Below, in pieces: positions 1-11,215 of a stretch of DNA of 64,000 nt. Both the position numbers and the translations under genes were made by a program. Position 1 is the stretch's first letter. The number at the start of each line of letters is the position of its first letter. The notes beneath the pieces are model-generated. The model saw nothing but the letters and a program-made list of their open reading frames with translations, made no database searches and was not told where the DNA came from. Location: positions 264,609,609 to 264,673,608 of the forward strand of contig NC_133666.1 of assembly GCF_037893015.1 (NCBI RefSeq), read 5' to 3'. This stretch comes from Macrotis lagotis (lineage: Eukaryota > Chordata > Mammalia > Peramelemorphia > Peramelidae).

Positions 1-1059
1 CTTAAAAAATATAGTCTCCTCTGAGCAAAAAGGAAAGTTTATTTTGACTTTTCTTGAGAAAAGGGCATACTCCAAGTCTCACAAAGATAGTGAAGATCAA
101 GGAGCTGCTCTGAGGTGACAGTCAAGCAAGATTATGTGGCCTAGCATGTTTCCCCCTCTCTAGCCCCCTCTCTTCCAACCTAATTGGTTAAGGTTTTCAG
201 AGTTACAATCTTTATGTGAAAAATCTACCCAACAACACAGAGAAGAATAAAAGGTTTTCATAAACTATTATCTCCCTATCCAGATGGCAAGGGTATCAAA
301 AGATTTCTAATGGCCTTCCGTTAAATGAATTAATGCAAGGTCTTCTAAGGAACTCCACTATCTTCTTAGTTTAGTACTTCTCAAACAAGAGAAGCCAAGC
401 TACTATTCTTACAGTCTATTATCAAATAGGTGGCTAACTAAGACTGCAAGGTCTCTTCTCTGGAAGTGCTCCACTATTTCCGTCCCTAACAGAATCAATG
501 CAAGGTCTTTCTGGAAATAGTCCCCTGTTTCACTCCCTAGAAGAATCAGGAGGGTGTTTTACTGAGAATGCAAGGCCTCTCTCCCTCTTCTAAGAATAGT
601 CTAAGAGTAATAGTCTGTCTTTGTTTTAAAGATTTATAACCCTGAGAGGACTTCACTAGGAATGTTAACTCTTAAGAAAGAATATTCCACTCATGAGGGA
701 TTTAATGATGTTGAACTGCTTGTAATCTTGCATGGGAAGATGATACTGATAACTCATATGAACCTTCTTATTTAACAGAGTAGTTAGAGGGAGCATATAT
801 AGACAAGGCACAGGAAGGAGCTGAATATGGAGGTATAATATATTATAAAGATGGAATTTACTGAAAATTTACTGGGAGAAAGGAAAAGGAGAGGTAGAAT
901 GAAGTAAGATATTTCATGTAAAAGAGTCAAGAAAAAACTTTTGTAATGGAGTGAAAAGGGGGAAGGTGAGGGGGTATAAGTGAGCCTTCATTCTCACTGG
1001 AAGTGGCTCAGAAAGGAAATAACAAACACACTCAACAGGGTACAGAAATATATCTTACA
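1..1059. other. AT-rich intergenic DNA, no gene seen
   Basis: I see no coding region or RNA gene. Between about 331 and 600 a phrase like AATGCAAGGTCT recurs four times (near 331, 443, 497 and 567), each followed by CT-rich sequence containing variants of CTCCACTAT or TCCCTAG. This looks like a degenerate local repeat. Confidence 0.5.
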
Positions 1060-1210
1060 GCGTGGCTAGGTGGCAAAGTGGATAGAGCATGAGTCCTGGA
1101 GTCAGGAGTACCTGAATTCAAATCCGACTTCAGACACTTAATAATTACTTAATTGTGTGGCCTTGAGCAAGCCACTTAACCCCACTGCCCCAATGCCTTG
1201 CAAAAACTAA
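1060..1210 (+). mobile_element. tRNA-derived marsupial SINE
   Basis: The order is a tRNA-like head (GTGGCTAGGTGGCAAAGTGG), a box-B-like stretch (GAATTCAAATCCGACTTC), then GTGTGGCCTTGAGCAAGCCACTTAACCCC and a CCTTGCAAAAACT tail. The same order recurs at 6148, 19126 (reverse), 23005, 24003 (reverse) and 25644. It is immediately followed by a short (TA)n run. Confidence 0.85.
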
Positions 1211-1226
1211 TATATATATATATATA
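1209..1226. repeat. (TA)n microsatellite
   Basis: A run of TA dinucleotides directly follows the tail of the SINE at 1060-1210, as often seen at SINE 3' ends. Confidence 0.8.
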
Positions 1227-1611
1227 CTTTTGATAAAGAATGTGATCTATCCCAGAGACAGAGCTGATGGTATCTGAACAAATACTGAGGCATACTTTTT
1301 TTTCTTTTTCTCTCACTTTATTTTTTTGAGGTTTCTGTATCTTTATGGAGGGAGGGGAATTATGTTTTCTTTTACAACAAGGCTATTGTAGTAATGTGAA
1401 AATAAATAACAAATATTTTTTTAAAAAAAGAAATGTATTACCTGAAAAGAATAATGTGAAAATGAACTGGAAGGATAGGTTGTGGCTTAAGATCTTAAAT
1501 ACTGGAAATACATGGAAAGGAGAAGCGAAGGAAATAAGCACTTATTGAGGAATTTGCATTTTGTCCTAGGAGAAATAAAAAAGTTACTTGAAGGTCAAAA
1601 AGGAAAAAAAG

Positions 1612-1672
1612 AAAACCCCAAATGCTGTCCGGAAGAATCAAACATGACTGAAACAACTGAACAATAACAACA
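1612..1672 (+). mobile_element. RTE-tailed SINE 3' fragment
   Basis: AAAACCCCAAATGCTG, then GAATCAAACATGACTGAAACAACTGAACAATAACAAC, matches the 3' end seen in the fuller copies at 2484-2739 and 10808-11036 (AACCCCAAATGGGG...GACTGAACAACAACA type). Only the tail is present. Confidence 0.6.
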
Positions 1673-1674
1673 AA

Positions 1675-2483
1675 AAAAGTAACTTTTGGGTCAAAAGTAG
1701 CATTTATTCATCGGTAGATTCAGTCCCAAGCTTTAATCTTCTAGTTTTAGTAGTCTCATTGAATGAAAACCTCAAGTTTGGCAAGTAGGAAGGAACCTGG
1801 AACATCTATGTACCAGCTCCTTTTAAAAGAAGGCATGCTATCTGATTAGCTTTAGAATCACTTTAGAAACACATCACAGAAACTCAGTTCACTGGAGCCT
1901 CTGGTCTAGATAACTTCAAAAGGGCAGTCCCCAACCTGTTTAGCACTATTCATTACTGCAGGACCACCACTTGGCAATTCATTGGTCTTGCTCATTCAAG
2001 ATCTGAAATTCTGCTCAACTTCAACCTGCCTGAATAATCCCTCAGGTAATTTAGGACAAAGATTCCAAGTTGTGCTCATGCATCTTCAGTCTGTTAGCCA
2101 TCAATTTAGAATCCACAGTGACAGAGGGACTATTGTGCCTTGGTACCATTAGCTTCTTTGCTTTCACCTTTAAAATTTTTCTTACAATCCCTCCTCTTTT
2201 GAAACCACCCTTCCATCTGCCATTACTTCAAATGTAATGAATCTTTGGATGCAAACCAGGAAGAAGCTAGGACAGAATGCCAAAATACTTATTCAGGAAA
2301 ACATAATTACATTCCAATTATAATTTCTGCATGAGAACTCTGCAACCTTTAAACTAGTGCATCCTCAACAACTTTTAACTCTATTATTGACCCACTAATA
2401 CACATGGACTCAAATAGCAGGTTATCATAAACTTGCTTAAATTGTTGTAAATTTAGATGTATATATAGTTATCATTTATGTAC
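1675..2483. other. AT-rich intergenic DNA, no gene seen
   Basis: I see no convincing coding region, RNA gene or recognisable repeat in this stretch. Confidence 0.5.
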
Positions 2484-2739
2484 TGAGGCAATTAGATGGC
2501 TTACTAGATAGAGCACTAGGCCTGGAGTCAGGAAGACCCAAGTTCAAATCTGACCTCAGACATTTACAAGCTGTGTGACCTCAGGCAAATTATTTAACCT
2601 TTGTTTCCTTTAATCCACTGAAGAATGAAATAGTAAACCACTCCAGTATCTTTGCCAAGGAAACCTTACGTTTAGTATTGGCATGGTGCATTGGATCATG
2701 AAGAATAAGATGCAACCGAATGACTGAACAGCAGCAAAG
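2484..2739 (+). mobile_element. tRNA-headed SINE with RTE-like tail
   Basis: The head (GAGGCAATTAGATGGCTTAC...GATAGAGCACTAGGCCTGG) is followed by AAGTTCAAATCTGACCTCAGAC, a CTGTGTGACCTCAGGCAAAT segment, and a tail with CCACTCCAGTATCTTTGCCAAGGAAACC ending TGACTGAACAGCAGCA. This full-length order is typical of marsupial SINEs mobilised by RTE-type LINEs. Confidence 0.8.
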
Positions 2740-2744
2740 ATCAT

Positions 2745-2905
2745 TGCTATTTATGCCATTACTAGCTACTACAGCTATTATGATTATGAGTACTAGGAAG
2801 ACCACTACTATTATGACTCTAACTTTTATTGTGATCACTAAGACAACTACTACTATTACAACTACCTCTACCACTACTACCAACCACCACTACCACCACC
2901 ATTTG
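2745..2905. repeat. (ACT/ACC)n low-complexity trinucleotide repeat
   Basis: Imperfect ACT, ACC and ATT triplets build up to pure ACTACT and ACCACC stretches near 2845-2900. The poly-Thr and poly-Val reading frames across it are products of the repeat. It starts directly after the SINE at 2484-2739. Confidence 0.75.
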
Positions 2906-3000
2906 CCTTTTGTACCTTGCTTTAAGGTCTGAAAATTCTTATGTATGTTATTTAATTTGATCCACATGCCAAACCTGTGAGTTAGGTCCTGCTATCAGGC

Positions 3001-3215
3001 AGATAAGAAACATAATGAATAGAACACTAGAATTAGAGACAGGAAGATGAGTACAAATTCTGCTTCAAATACATTCTGGCCATGTGACTTTGGGTAATGA
3101 ATTTAACTTTCAGTCTCAGGAACTGCCTGGCCAGATAGATGTGAGCATAAACTGGGATAGCCATCAAGCATTTTGCAAACTCTAAAGCACTAAATAAATA
3201 CTAATTACATTTCAT
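3001..3215 (+). mobile_element. MIR/THER1-like CORE-SINE, degenerate
   Basis: The order is AATAGAACACTAGAATTAGAGACAGGAAGA, a box-B-like AGTACAAATTCTGCTTCAAA, GGCCATGTGACTTTGGGTAA, and a 3' segment GCATTTTGCAAACTCTAAAGCACTAAATAAATACTAATTA. This matches the old CORE-SINE layout. It is heavily diverged. Confidence 0.6.
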
Positions 3216-3332
3216 GGATAAGAAAATTGAGGTCCAAAGTTATAGAGTTAGTAAATGTTTGAAGCAGGATTTAAACACTTCCTATCCTGACTCCTAATCT
3301 GGCATTCTCTCCAAGAATCTAAGCTGCTTCCT
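3216..3332 (-). mobile_element. MIR/THER1-like fragment, reverse
   Basis: ATAAGAAAATTGAGGTCCAAAG, then AGTTAGTAAATGTTTGAAGCAGGATTTAAACACTTCC, then CCTGACTCCTAATCTGGCATTCTCTCC is the reverse complement of the CORE-SINE layout (GATGAGGAAACTGAGG...GGATTTGAAC...CTGACTCCA). Confidence 0.6.
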
Positions 3333-6132
3333 AAAATTATACCTTACCTTTCTATAGAAGACTTCTTAACTTTTTTGTGCTGTAGAATTCTTTGCCCCTA
3401 GTGTTATTCAGTTTCTTCTCTACTCTGTCAAAGTCCTTGGGGCTATTCTCTCTGATCTGGACTTTTACTGCTCTTCTCTATCCATCAGAATTTATCTGTC
3501 CTGTGTCTTCTCTAGGACTTCAATAAGGTAATATGCTAATATGATATCCTCCTTTATACCACAGTTTTTACAGATTACTTTTCAGTACCTGTGTTCAAAT
3601 TGATGTGAGCATTCCTTCAAAGGTATTCTTTCAATTCTTATTGTAAGGCACTCCTTACAATAAAGTTTTTCAAAGCATAAAGTAAATACACAGGACTACT
3701 AAAGGAATAAAATACACTGAAATATAGTTATGTGTGTGTTAAAAATAAATAAATTTTTATTGATTATATGATTCATAATCAAGATCCTTATTTTAAGAAG
3801 TCTTATTGAATTGCTTCAAGTTAAAATCTCCCTCATATAGAATTTAAAAGTTTAAAAACTGATTATCATATAACCCCCTTCCCCCCCATGTAGGCAATGC
3901 AAGTGTTTTTATCCCCATTTTATAAATTAAGGATCAATGAGGTTAATTAACTTATTCAAGGTCACATAGTATCAAAATTCTTTCAGCATCTCCATCAACT
4001 TTCCTGCTATGAATAATTCCATCAATCACCAACTTAAACTAAAATCAATTCAATAAGTATTTACTTAGTATTCACTGAGTTTTCCATATTGTCTTATTAT
4101 ATTTGGGTGATACAAAAAAAAGTATTTGAATCTCTCTACTCAGTTTGGTACTGAGTAAAGAAGGAAACAATCTTCATATATAAAGCTACAGAAAACTAAT
4201 GGGAGAATTTTATGACAAAAAGGCACAAGTTATTTTCAGAGGTCCCCCAAAAGTGATCGAAAGTAGTAATGAAGGCTTTAGGGAGAAGGGTGGGTAAAGA
4301 CACCCTCAAGAATGAATGGGACCTGGGGAGGCTGAAAGAAAAAATTCCTTGAACATAAGGAGCATTGGTGTATGCTTGGTACTTAATTTATTATCTAATG
4401 CATAGTAGGCTAATAAATGCTTGATGATTGATTCTGGCTTTTAGAAAGAAAGAGGTTCTGGTTCCTTTAAAACATGGACTCCTGAAAGTAAGGGTGTTCA
4501 CCAAAAGTACAATGTGGGCACATTTTGTTTTGGGGACCTTTTCAAACTCTTTTGTCTTATTCTCCTAGGACTTTATGAAGGTAGCATGTTAATGTCATAT
4601 ACTCATTTATACCATAGTTTTTATAGATTACTCTTCAGTGGTGGAGGGAATTTTCCTCATCTAGTCTAAGACGTTCATTCAATGTCTTGATCAGAAGAGC
4701 AATATAGGCTTTCTATCATACTATTCCTTATTTTCATGATATGACTAGTTCAACCCCTTTTCTGCTTGTTTTATGAAACAACACCTGAAATGGAAGGAAA
4801 AATGAAATATAACCAACTATTTAAGGACATAGCAAAACAGTCAGTTCTAGCTATTGCTTTAAAATCTATTGTCCTTAGATAAAAGATACTTGCTGCTTTG
4901 TTTAGCTGGTTGCCTTAATCCTCATATTTTAGTTCAATCAGACTTCATTAACAATTGCAAAAGTATTTGGTAACTTTTTCTTCTTCCCTGCCCTTGGTCA
5001 GAGAATATTTTATCACTTTGAAAACAAACTCTGCTAGCTGCTTGGCAACCTCTCTCCCCCTTTTCTCCTTTGATTCCCCTTTCTCAATTCCTCTTTCTTC
5101 TGTGAAATATCTTATCTATCCTAAATTGTTGTAGAGTATTGCTAAAAGACTGAAAAGCTATAAAGCCATATCTGTGCTCTAGCAAACTAAGAATGCTGTG
5201 AAGTTTTCCTTAGCATATTTTCTTCCTTTCTATTTGGCTTCTTGAATTATCTAACCCTCACTGGATCCAGCTGATAGATGACAGTTTCCCCAGGCTATCC
5301 TCACAATTTTAAAATTCTTTGTAATTCTGTCTTGAAAAAACTGAACCTCAATAGAGTTCAGTTGACTAGATTGAAACCATAGCCTTCTGAAGGACTTTCT
5401 TGATGAAAACTAATTTGTGCCTTAAAATACAGAGATTTTTTTTTGCATTAACTTGAATATTCCAGAGCTATCAATACTGTAGCAAGAAGGAGCATTATGA
5501 CACTCAAGCTGTTAAGAATGGAAGTAGAGACAGAACTTAAAATGACCTACATCTTCTTCAGATGTCTTTCTTTCTCTTATCATATGGTTTAAAACAGCAG
5601 TCCCCCCCAAAAAAAAACCACACAAGTCCAACATTGCACCATCTGGTGGGGGCCTGAAGAGATCAGGGATTGAGCAATACTTGTGGTAGGACCCAGGAAT
5701 CATCAAAGGAACTGAAGGGAAGATTGAAATGTTGGTCTAAATGTCTAAAAACTTGCTGTCTTTTGTCATAGAAACACATCATTTTGTATTTTGAACTTAT
5801 GATCATGAACAAATGCTTCTAAGAAAGGAACTGAGAAAAATCAGCAGGGTTTCTCTCCCCTCCAGAACCTTCCCTGTTTTTACTATTACTTTTGTTAGTC
5901 TGATTCTATTTTATTTCTCATAAAACATTTGTGATCAAGTAGATGTGATTTCTCTTTGTGTATTTGGTCCCTGGCAGATAGTGCAGATGGAGAAGTTTTC
6001 TCCTCATGTAATTAGCTAGGAAGAATCCTTCACAGTATAAGGTAGAGATTTTAATCTCTGGCCAATGGTTAGAAGAAATTTCTTCTCTAACCAGGAGTCT
6101 CAAGCTACACAATTCAATTAATAACAAGTATT
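3333..6132. other. AT-rich intergenic DNA, no gene seen
   Basis: No coding region could be supported. A short reverse MIR-like fragment lies near 3905-3975 (CCCCATTTTATAAATTAAGG...TTATTCAAGGTCACATAG). A diverged pair of about 88 bp direct repeats lies at 3503-3590 and 4552-4640. An L2-like 3' end phrase (CATAGTAGGCTAATAAATGC) is near 4400-4425. Confidence 0.5.
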
Positions 6133-6147
6133 AAGAATCTGTATTTT

Positions 6148-6303
6148 GGGGCGGCTACGTGGCGCAGTGAAGAGAGCACTGGCCCTGGAGTCAAGAGTAC
6201 CTGAGTTCAAGTCCGGCTTCGGACACTTAATAATTGCTTAGCTGTGTGGCCTTGGGCAAGCCACTTAACCCCATTGCCTTGCAAAAAAAAAACTCCTAAA
6301 AAA
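6148..6303 (+). mobile_element. Young tRNA-derived SINE with target-site duplication
   Basis: A full-length copy runs from GGGGCGGCTACGTGGCGCAG to an A-rich tail after CCTTGC. It is flanked by AAGAATCTGTATTTT (6133-6147) and AAGAATCTGTATCTTTT (6304-6320), a clear target-site duplication. The good match to the family pattern suggests a fairly recent insertion. Confidence 0.92.
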
Positions 6304-7379
6304 AAGAATCTGTATCTTTTAAAGTTCTTTAAATTAGCAAAGGAAAGGACTTTTGGGGATGTAAGGACATTGTCCTGGCAAAAACTGAGAGCTTATGTTT
6401 ATGATTTCTAGTCTTCTGGGTTGCTATGGAAATGCAGTAGCATGGCTACTCTGTACCCCTTATGAAGGGAGAAATGGGAAGTACTGGATTCATAGAAAGG
6501 GTTGTTGAAGGTAAAGTGGAAGGGCTAATTGGTTGTTTTCCATATTAGCAGAGGATTAAACAGGAAGCAGTCTTAAACAAAAACAAGTGCCAGCAGTAGG
6601 GCAATTGAGAATGTTGGAAAGTCATGCCCTCTTGAAGTCCAGAGGACTGAACAGGCACAAGAAATATTAACATCTGGCAAATATAGCTTTGGGGAATTAC
6701 ATTTGGGGGGAGGGTGAAAATCGCAAATGGAATTTAACATATTGGTAGCCCTAGCAGTGATTGCTTCTGAAGATTAGATGGGCCAATTGAGAGTCTGCTG
6801 AAACAGTACTAAAGGTCTGTGACTAACAGTTCAGATTGAGGCTCAGCACATTCATAACAGTTCAACAAATTTCAAGTCTAAATCCTATTAAATGAGTTTT
6901 TGTGCCTCCTTAAGGGAAAGAACTATTTCTTATCTCTTTTTCTCTTTTCTTCTCTCTTCTTTTCTTGTCCTCCAACATGTGCCTGAAAATGGTACTTAAT
7001 CAATGCTCATTGTCTAATTGGTAAAACATTGAACTTCAATCTAGTAATCGAAGTCAGAAAAGTTCTATTTCAAGGCTTCAAAAAAAAGATCAGTAATCTC
7101 TCTGTCCTGGGTAGTTCAGAAGGAGAGCATTATGGTTCTATCAGATCTCAGATTATATTAAATAGTAGTAATTATTCAAATTACTTCATATTAGATAAAA
7201 AAGAAAAGTTTGAGTACTTAAAGTCAAAGCAGTTGACCCTGAAAACAAGGATTCAAAAGACAATCTGAGAATTGTCGATGTCCTCCAATAAATGATAAAA
7301 CAAAAAAGCCTTACTGCCATATTTCAGGAGATCAAACATGAAAATTTTGATGAGAGCATGGGAATACAGAGTAAAATGT
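6304..7379. other. Intergenic DNA, no gene seen
   Basis: No recognised repeat or gene. A 79-codon open frame at 7029-7268 has no recognisable motif and is not called. Confidence 0.45.
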
Positions 7380-7745
7380 TGATGAATTGAATTCTCTGGA
7401 TGCTACCTAAGAGGAACTCATTCAGAAATGTGACTGTCAAGATCCAGAGCTTCCAGTTCAAAGCAAAATTTTTCAAGGACCATTCACTTGCCAAGGGAAA
7501 ATGTTTAGCTCAGCCACAGATATTGAAAACAGCCTGCATTGCTTTTGGGAAATTGCAAAATCCTTTTACTGACTCAAAGTAGGAAAGTCAACACCTACAT
7601 TTTCAATAATAATGTTTTACCCATTTTGCTCTATGACAGTGAGACAGAGAACACTCATCAGTGTCTCCAAAGAATTAAGATGAGCACCCTACTGAGGGCA
7701 ATGGAAAAGAACACAGTGAGTGAAAGTAGGCTGCAACACACAGAC
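7380..7745 (+). pseudogene. RTE-type LINE reverse-transcriptase fragment, degenerate
   Basis: The best frame, around 7570-7720, reads FNNNVLPILLYDSETENTHQ and then LQRIKMSTLLRAMEKNTV. It resembles the C-terminal part of RTE-clade LINE proteins, where a NxxVLPxLLYGxETW-type motif is followed by a LRAMER-type motif. The Gly and Trp of the first motif are changed (YDSETEN) and the frame shifts between about 7400-7580 and 7539-7853, so it is a dead fragment. The enzyme normally copies its own RNA into DNA at a nicked target. A second, minus-strand RTE fragment lies at 24190-25330, and the RTE-tailed SINEs in this window would depend on such an element. Identification is by motif resemblance only. 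Confidence 0.6.
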
Positions 7746-8724
7746 AAAGGTATGCTAGAACCTTTGCTTGCTGTGAGAGGTGGTGAGGGAGGAAAAAAGG
7801 CTTGTAACAATCCCTGTGGGGAAGGGGAGAGGAAATCAATAAAGAGAGAATGAAAGAATTTTCTAGCAGCAGCCTTGTGGACCCAGCTGAGGTTTTGTGC
7901 CATAAATTGATAGAGAAAATGTTTTCTTTCATTATTTTATCTGGTCACATGCAGCAGAGTAAAAGCAGAGGAAATGAATCCTCCTGTGACTGGAAAAGGA
8001 AGAAAGAATAAATTCTATGCTTTGAACAGAGGTCAAGAATTGGGAAAGAGAGATATCTGGGGTTTGGGTGTATGAATATGAGTGTATATGGGAGAGTAGA
8101 TTTGTGGGAGGAGGTAGAATCCAGCTTTAGTTAAATACTTAAAAACAACTTTGCAAATTGCATTGAATCAGTTGCTAGTGAAGCAAGCTCCTTCCTGCAC
8201 ACTCTACTTATATTAATGCAACTTAAAATCATATTAGCTCTTTGTCAGCTGTTATACCATGCTGTTAGCTCCTAGAGGGATTTGCAGTCTGCTCTAAGTA
8301 TTTTTCACAGGAACTACCAATTAGTCAGTCACAGCTCCCATTCTCAACAGGTTTATTTGCATGTTTGTTTTTTTTACTCTACGTGTCAGTTTGTATTTTA
8401 TACCATTAAATTTCATTTTATTATATTGAACCCATTGTCCTAATCAATTGAAATCTTTGAGGATGCTGATTTTCTCATACAGTGTATTAACTTTCCCTCT
8501 CAACGTCCTCATGGAATACATCTCTAAAGATGTTTTTGCCCTGAATAATGTCTAGAGAGATCACCATGCAGCTTCATTAAGTTATATACTGGAGATGAGA
8601 AGGAAGCACTGAGGACACTGTCATCTGCCTTTACTAATTTGCATATCATGCAAAATTTCCTATACCACTATTTCCTGAAATATTTTCCAAAGAATACTCC
8701 AAGGAATGGGCTGGATTGTGTGAT
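7746..8724. other. AT-rich intergenic DNA, no gene seen
   Basis: No gene or repeat was recognised with confidence. Confidence 0.45.
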
Positions 8725-9110
8725 TTTTTTCCTTATTTTTATTTTATTTTTTTCCAGTTATATGGAAAGATAGTTTTTGACATTCATTTTTTAAGATTTT
8801 GAGTTCCACATTTTTCCCTCCCCCCCCTCCTTTGTCAGAGAGTAGCATGATGTAAATTATACCTATAGAACCATGTAAATTTTATTTCCATATTAGTCAT
8901 GCTGTGAAAGAAGACTCAGAACAAAAGGGGGAAAACATAAGAAAGAAAAAATAAAACAAATTTTAAAAAATGAAAATAGTATATTGTTCTTTCTCTAAAT
9001 GTGGATGACATTTTCCATCATGTGTCTTTTAGAATTGTCTATGATCACTGTACTGCTGAGAGAAACCAGGTCTATCACAGTTGATCATGTCTCAGCAGAT
9101 TTTGATGCTA
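8725..9110 (-). mobile_element. L1 LINE 3' end, antisense
   Basis: ATTTTATTTTTTTCCAGTTATATG, TTTTGAGTTCCACATTTTTCCCTCC, TTTCCATATTAGTCATGCTGTGAAAGAAGA and GATGACATTTTCCATCATGTGTC follow the order of the antisense marsupial L1 3' end that recurs in this window at 14553-15473. Confidence 0.65.
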
Positions 9111-9440
9111 GTTATATCCCCCCCACAAAAAAAATTAGATATAAATTACATATGCATTAAAATTCTTTTCATTCTACTCCATGTACTCTCTGTTCTAGCC
9201 AGATTGACTTGTTATACTTGGCTGTTCCCTGAACATTCCTTATCATCCCCACTTTGGTTTGGTTTGTTTTTCCCAGGGACTGTACTCCAGGCCTGAAATT
9301 CACTCCTTCTTCACCTGCCTCTTAAAATATTTAGCAGCCTGTAAGGTTCAGTTTCAGAGTCTAGTCCTATCCAGGTAAGCTTTTTCAGATTTCTCTCATT
9401 TTTTATTATTCTCTCCCTCCTTAAATTATCTTGTATTAAC

Positions 9441-9442
<2 letters not shown>
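9111..9442. other. Intergenic DNA, no gene seen
   Basis: No feature was recognised. Confidence 0.4.

Positions 9443-9480
<38 letters not shown>
9443..9480. repeat. (CA)n microsatellite
   Basis: An uninterrupted run of about 19 CA dinucleotides. The poly-(Cys-Val) frame on the minus strand is a product of it. Confidence 0.97.
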
Positions 9481-9484
<4 letters not shown>

Positions 9485-10426
9485 ACAAATAAAGTATAAA
9501 TTACTAGAGGGCACAGTATTTTTTATTTCTGTCTTTGTTTCTCCAGCATCTATCACAGTGCCTGGTCCATTACTGGAGGATAGTACTTAATGAACTGAAG
9601 TCGTTATGGCACTGTGATACAAGTACAAAGAATGAAACAGGAGAGCTTACATTCTAACTGTGAAAACAAGAAGGACATGTATACATATACATGTGAAATG
9701 TAAGTGATGAAATACCAATTAATACAAAGTAGCAACTCTGAAAGATCCTTCTACCTTTATGGTACACTTCATTGGTCCAGTCTAACTCCTCTTCCTATCA
9801 CTAACATTTACACAGTTCATCTTTATATTTCAGAAACAAAAGTATTCTGGGGTCAGATTAATTTGGGAAGCTGACCTGAAGTCATTTTGTGCTCCTTTTT
9901 CACAGGATTTGGTTCAGAGATCATTGGATTGACCTAGTTGGAGAACGAAAGCTTCTTTTGGAAATCCAAGTGAATTATGAATTGGTTCTTCTCTGCTTTT
10001 CACAGTTCCCTTGTTGAAAATATCTTTTTTTTAAAAAAAATTATACTGATAGCTTTAGAGTCACATATATCCCTGTGAAAGAAATGTCATTTGGGTCACA
10101 GAGTGCCTTTTAGTGGATCTTTTTAATCTTTGTTAGATTGTTCCTGGCTAGAAGGCAAGTGGAAACACAAACAAAATTCTGTTTTTGTGGGGGGTTTTCA
10201 TATGATTGCTTTGTGCTCTGCATTTTGACAGAATAACATTTTTCAATCTAGTGTATGTCCTTTTCCTTCAATAAACTTCAGGAAATTTCTACATTCCCCC
10301 AAAGAGAAAAAAAAATCTTGTTGGCTATTATTTGATGCCTTATCTCATTTAGATTTTATATTCTTCCTTTGAAGCACTAGGGAATTTCTCTTGCAGGTTT
10401 TGAGATCTTTTTCAAGAGATGCTTAA
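9481..10426. other. Intergenic DNA, no gene seen
   Basis: A phrase like the L2 LINE 3' end (CTCCAGCATCTATCACAGTGCCTGGTCC...TAGTACTTAATGAACTGAA) lies at about 9498-9600. Nothing else was recognised. Confidence 0.4.
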
Positions 10427-10483
10427 TTGATGACAACAAGGATGATGGTGATGATGTTGATGGTGATGATGATAATGATGGTT
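10427..10483 (+). repeat. Imperfect (GAT)n repeat
   Basis: GATGATGGTGATGATGTTGATGG and following triplets form an imperfect GAT/GGT array just upstream of a CORE-SINE. Confidence 0.8.
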
Positions 10484-10727
10484 ACCATTTATATCCTGCT
10501 TCAAAATTTGCAATGTGCTTTACAGATATTTTCTCATTTTGTCTTTACAATAACCCTGGGAGAAAGTGTTATTGTCCCATTTACAGAAGAGAAAACTGAG
10601 GCACAGGTAGAACTTAAGTGATTTGCTTAGGATTACAGTTACTATATACATCTGAGGTCAGATTTTAACTCAAGTTTTCCTGACTCCAGATCCTAAACTC
10701 TGTCCACTGTATCACCTTGCTGCCTGT
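10484..10727 (-). mobile_element. MIR/THER1-like CORE-SINE, reverse, near full length
   Basis: The reverse-complement order is complete: ACCATTTATATCCTGCTTC, TTTGCAATGTGCTTTACAGATATT, TCATTTTGTCTTTACAATAACCCTGGGAG, AAAACTGAGGCACAGG, AGATTTTAACTCAAG, and TCCTGACTCCAGATCC ending TATCACCTTGCTGCCT. Confidence 0.8.
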
Positions 10728-10807
10728 AAAATGACTATCTTTATTTTTCAAGTTGTCTTAATCTCTTGAAATCCATTCACAAAGTTATAAAGTTATAATA
10801 CTGGCTA

Positions 10808-11036
10808 ATGGACAGCTAGGTGGTAGAGTAGATGAATCTTCCTGAGTTCGAATCTGACTTCAGACCCTTACTAGTTGTGTGACTCTGGCCAAGTCACTTA
10901 ATCTTTCCTGTGCTTCAGTTTTCTCATCTATCAAATGAGTTAGGGAAGGAAATCACAAATCATTCCAGTATCTTTGCCAAGAAAATCCCACATGGAGTCA
11001 GAAATTGTCAGTCATGATGGAAATGACTGAACATAA
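10808..11036 (+). mobile_element. tRNA-headed SINE with RTE-like tail
   Basis: TGGACAGCTAGGTGGTAGAGTAGATG is followed by CTGAGTTCGAATCTGACTTCAGAC, GTGTGACTCTGGCCAAGTCACTTAATC, and the tail CATTCCAGTATCTTTGCCAAGAAAATCCC ending ATGACTGAACATAAAAAC. The 5' half lacks part of the head after GTAGATG. Confidence 0.8.
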
Positions 11037-11101
11037 AAACATGTCATTCCATAAAGACTCAGTGATTCCTATAATATAAAATTTACCTCATTCATTTCAC
11101 T

Positions 11102-11215
11102 AGCAAGACAGCATGGCGCAGTGAATGGGGCAGGAGCAGGCCTTGGAATCAAAAAGACCTACCTCCAACACTTGACTCTAATCCATACTGATTCTGTTGG
11201 CAAATCACTTAGACC
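11102..11215 (+). mobile_element. SINE head fragment, diverged
   Basis: GCAAGACAGCATGGCGCAGTGAATGGGGCA, GGCCTTGGAATCAAAAAGACCTA, and GGCAAATCACTTAGACC preserve the SINE order. It lies directly downstream of another SINE. Confidence 0.65.

Noticed and set aside
2590..2932. Val/Ile-rich minus-strand and Thr-rich plus-strand frames
   Set aside because: They translate an ACT/ACC triplet repeat and the adjoining SINE tail.
7658..7932. 81- and 85-codon minus-strand frames
   Set aside because: They lie opposite the degenerate RTE fragment and its flank and show no recognisable motif.
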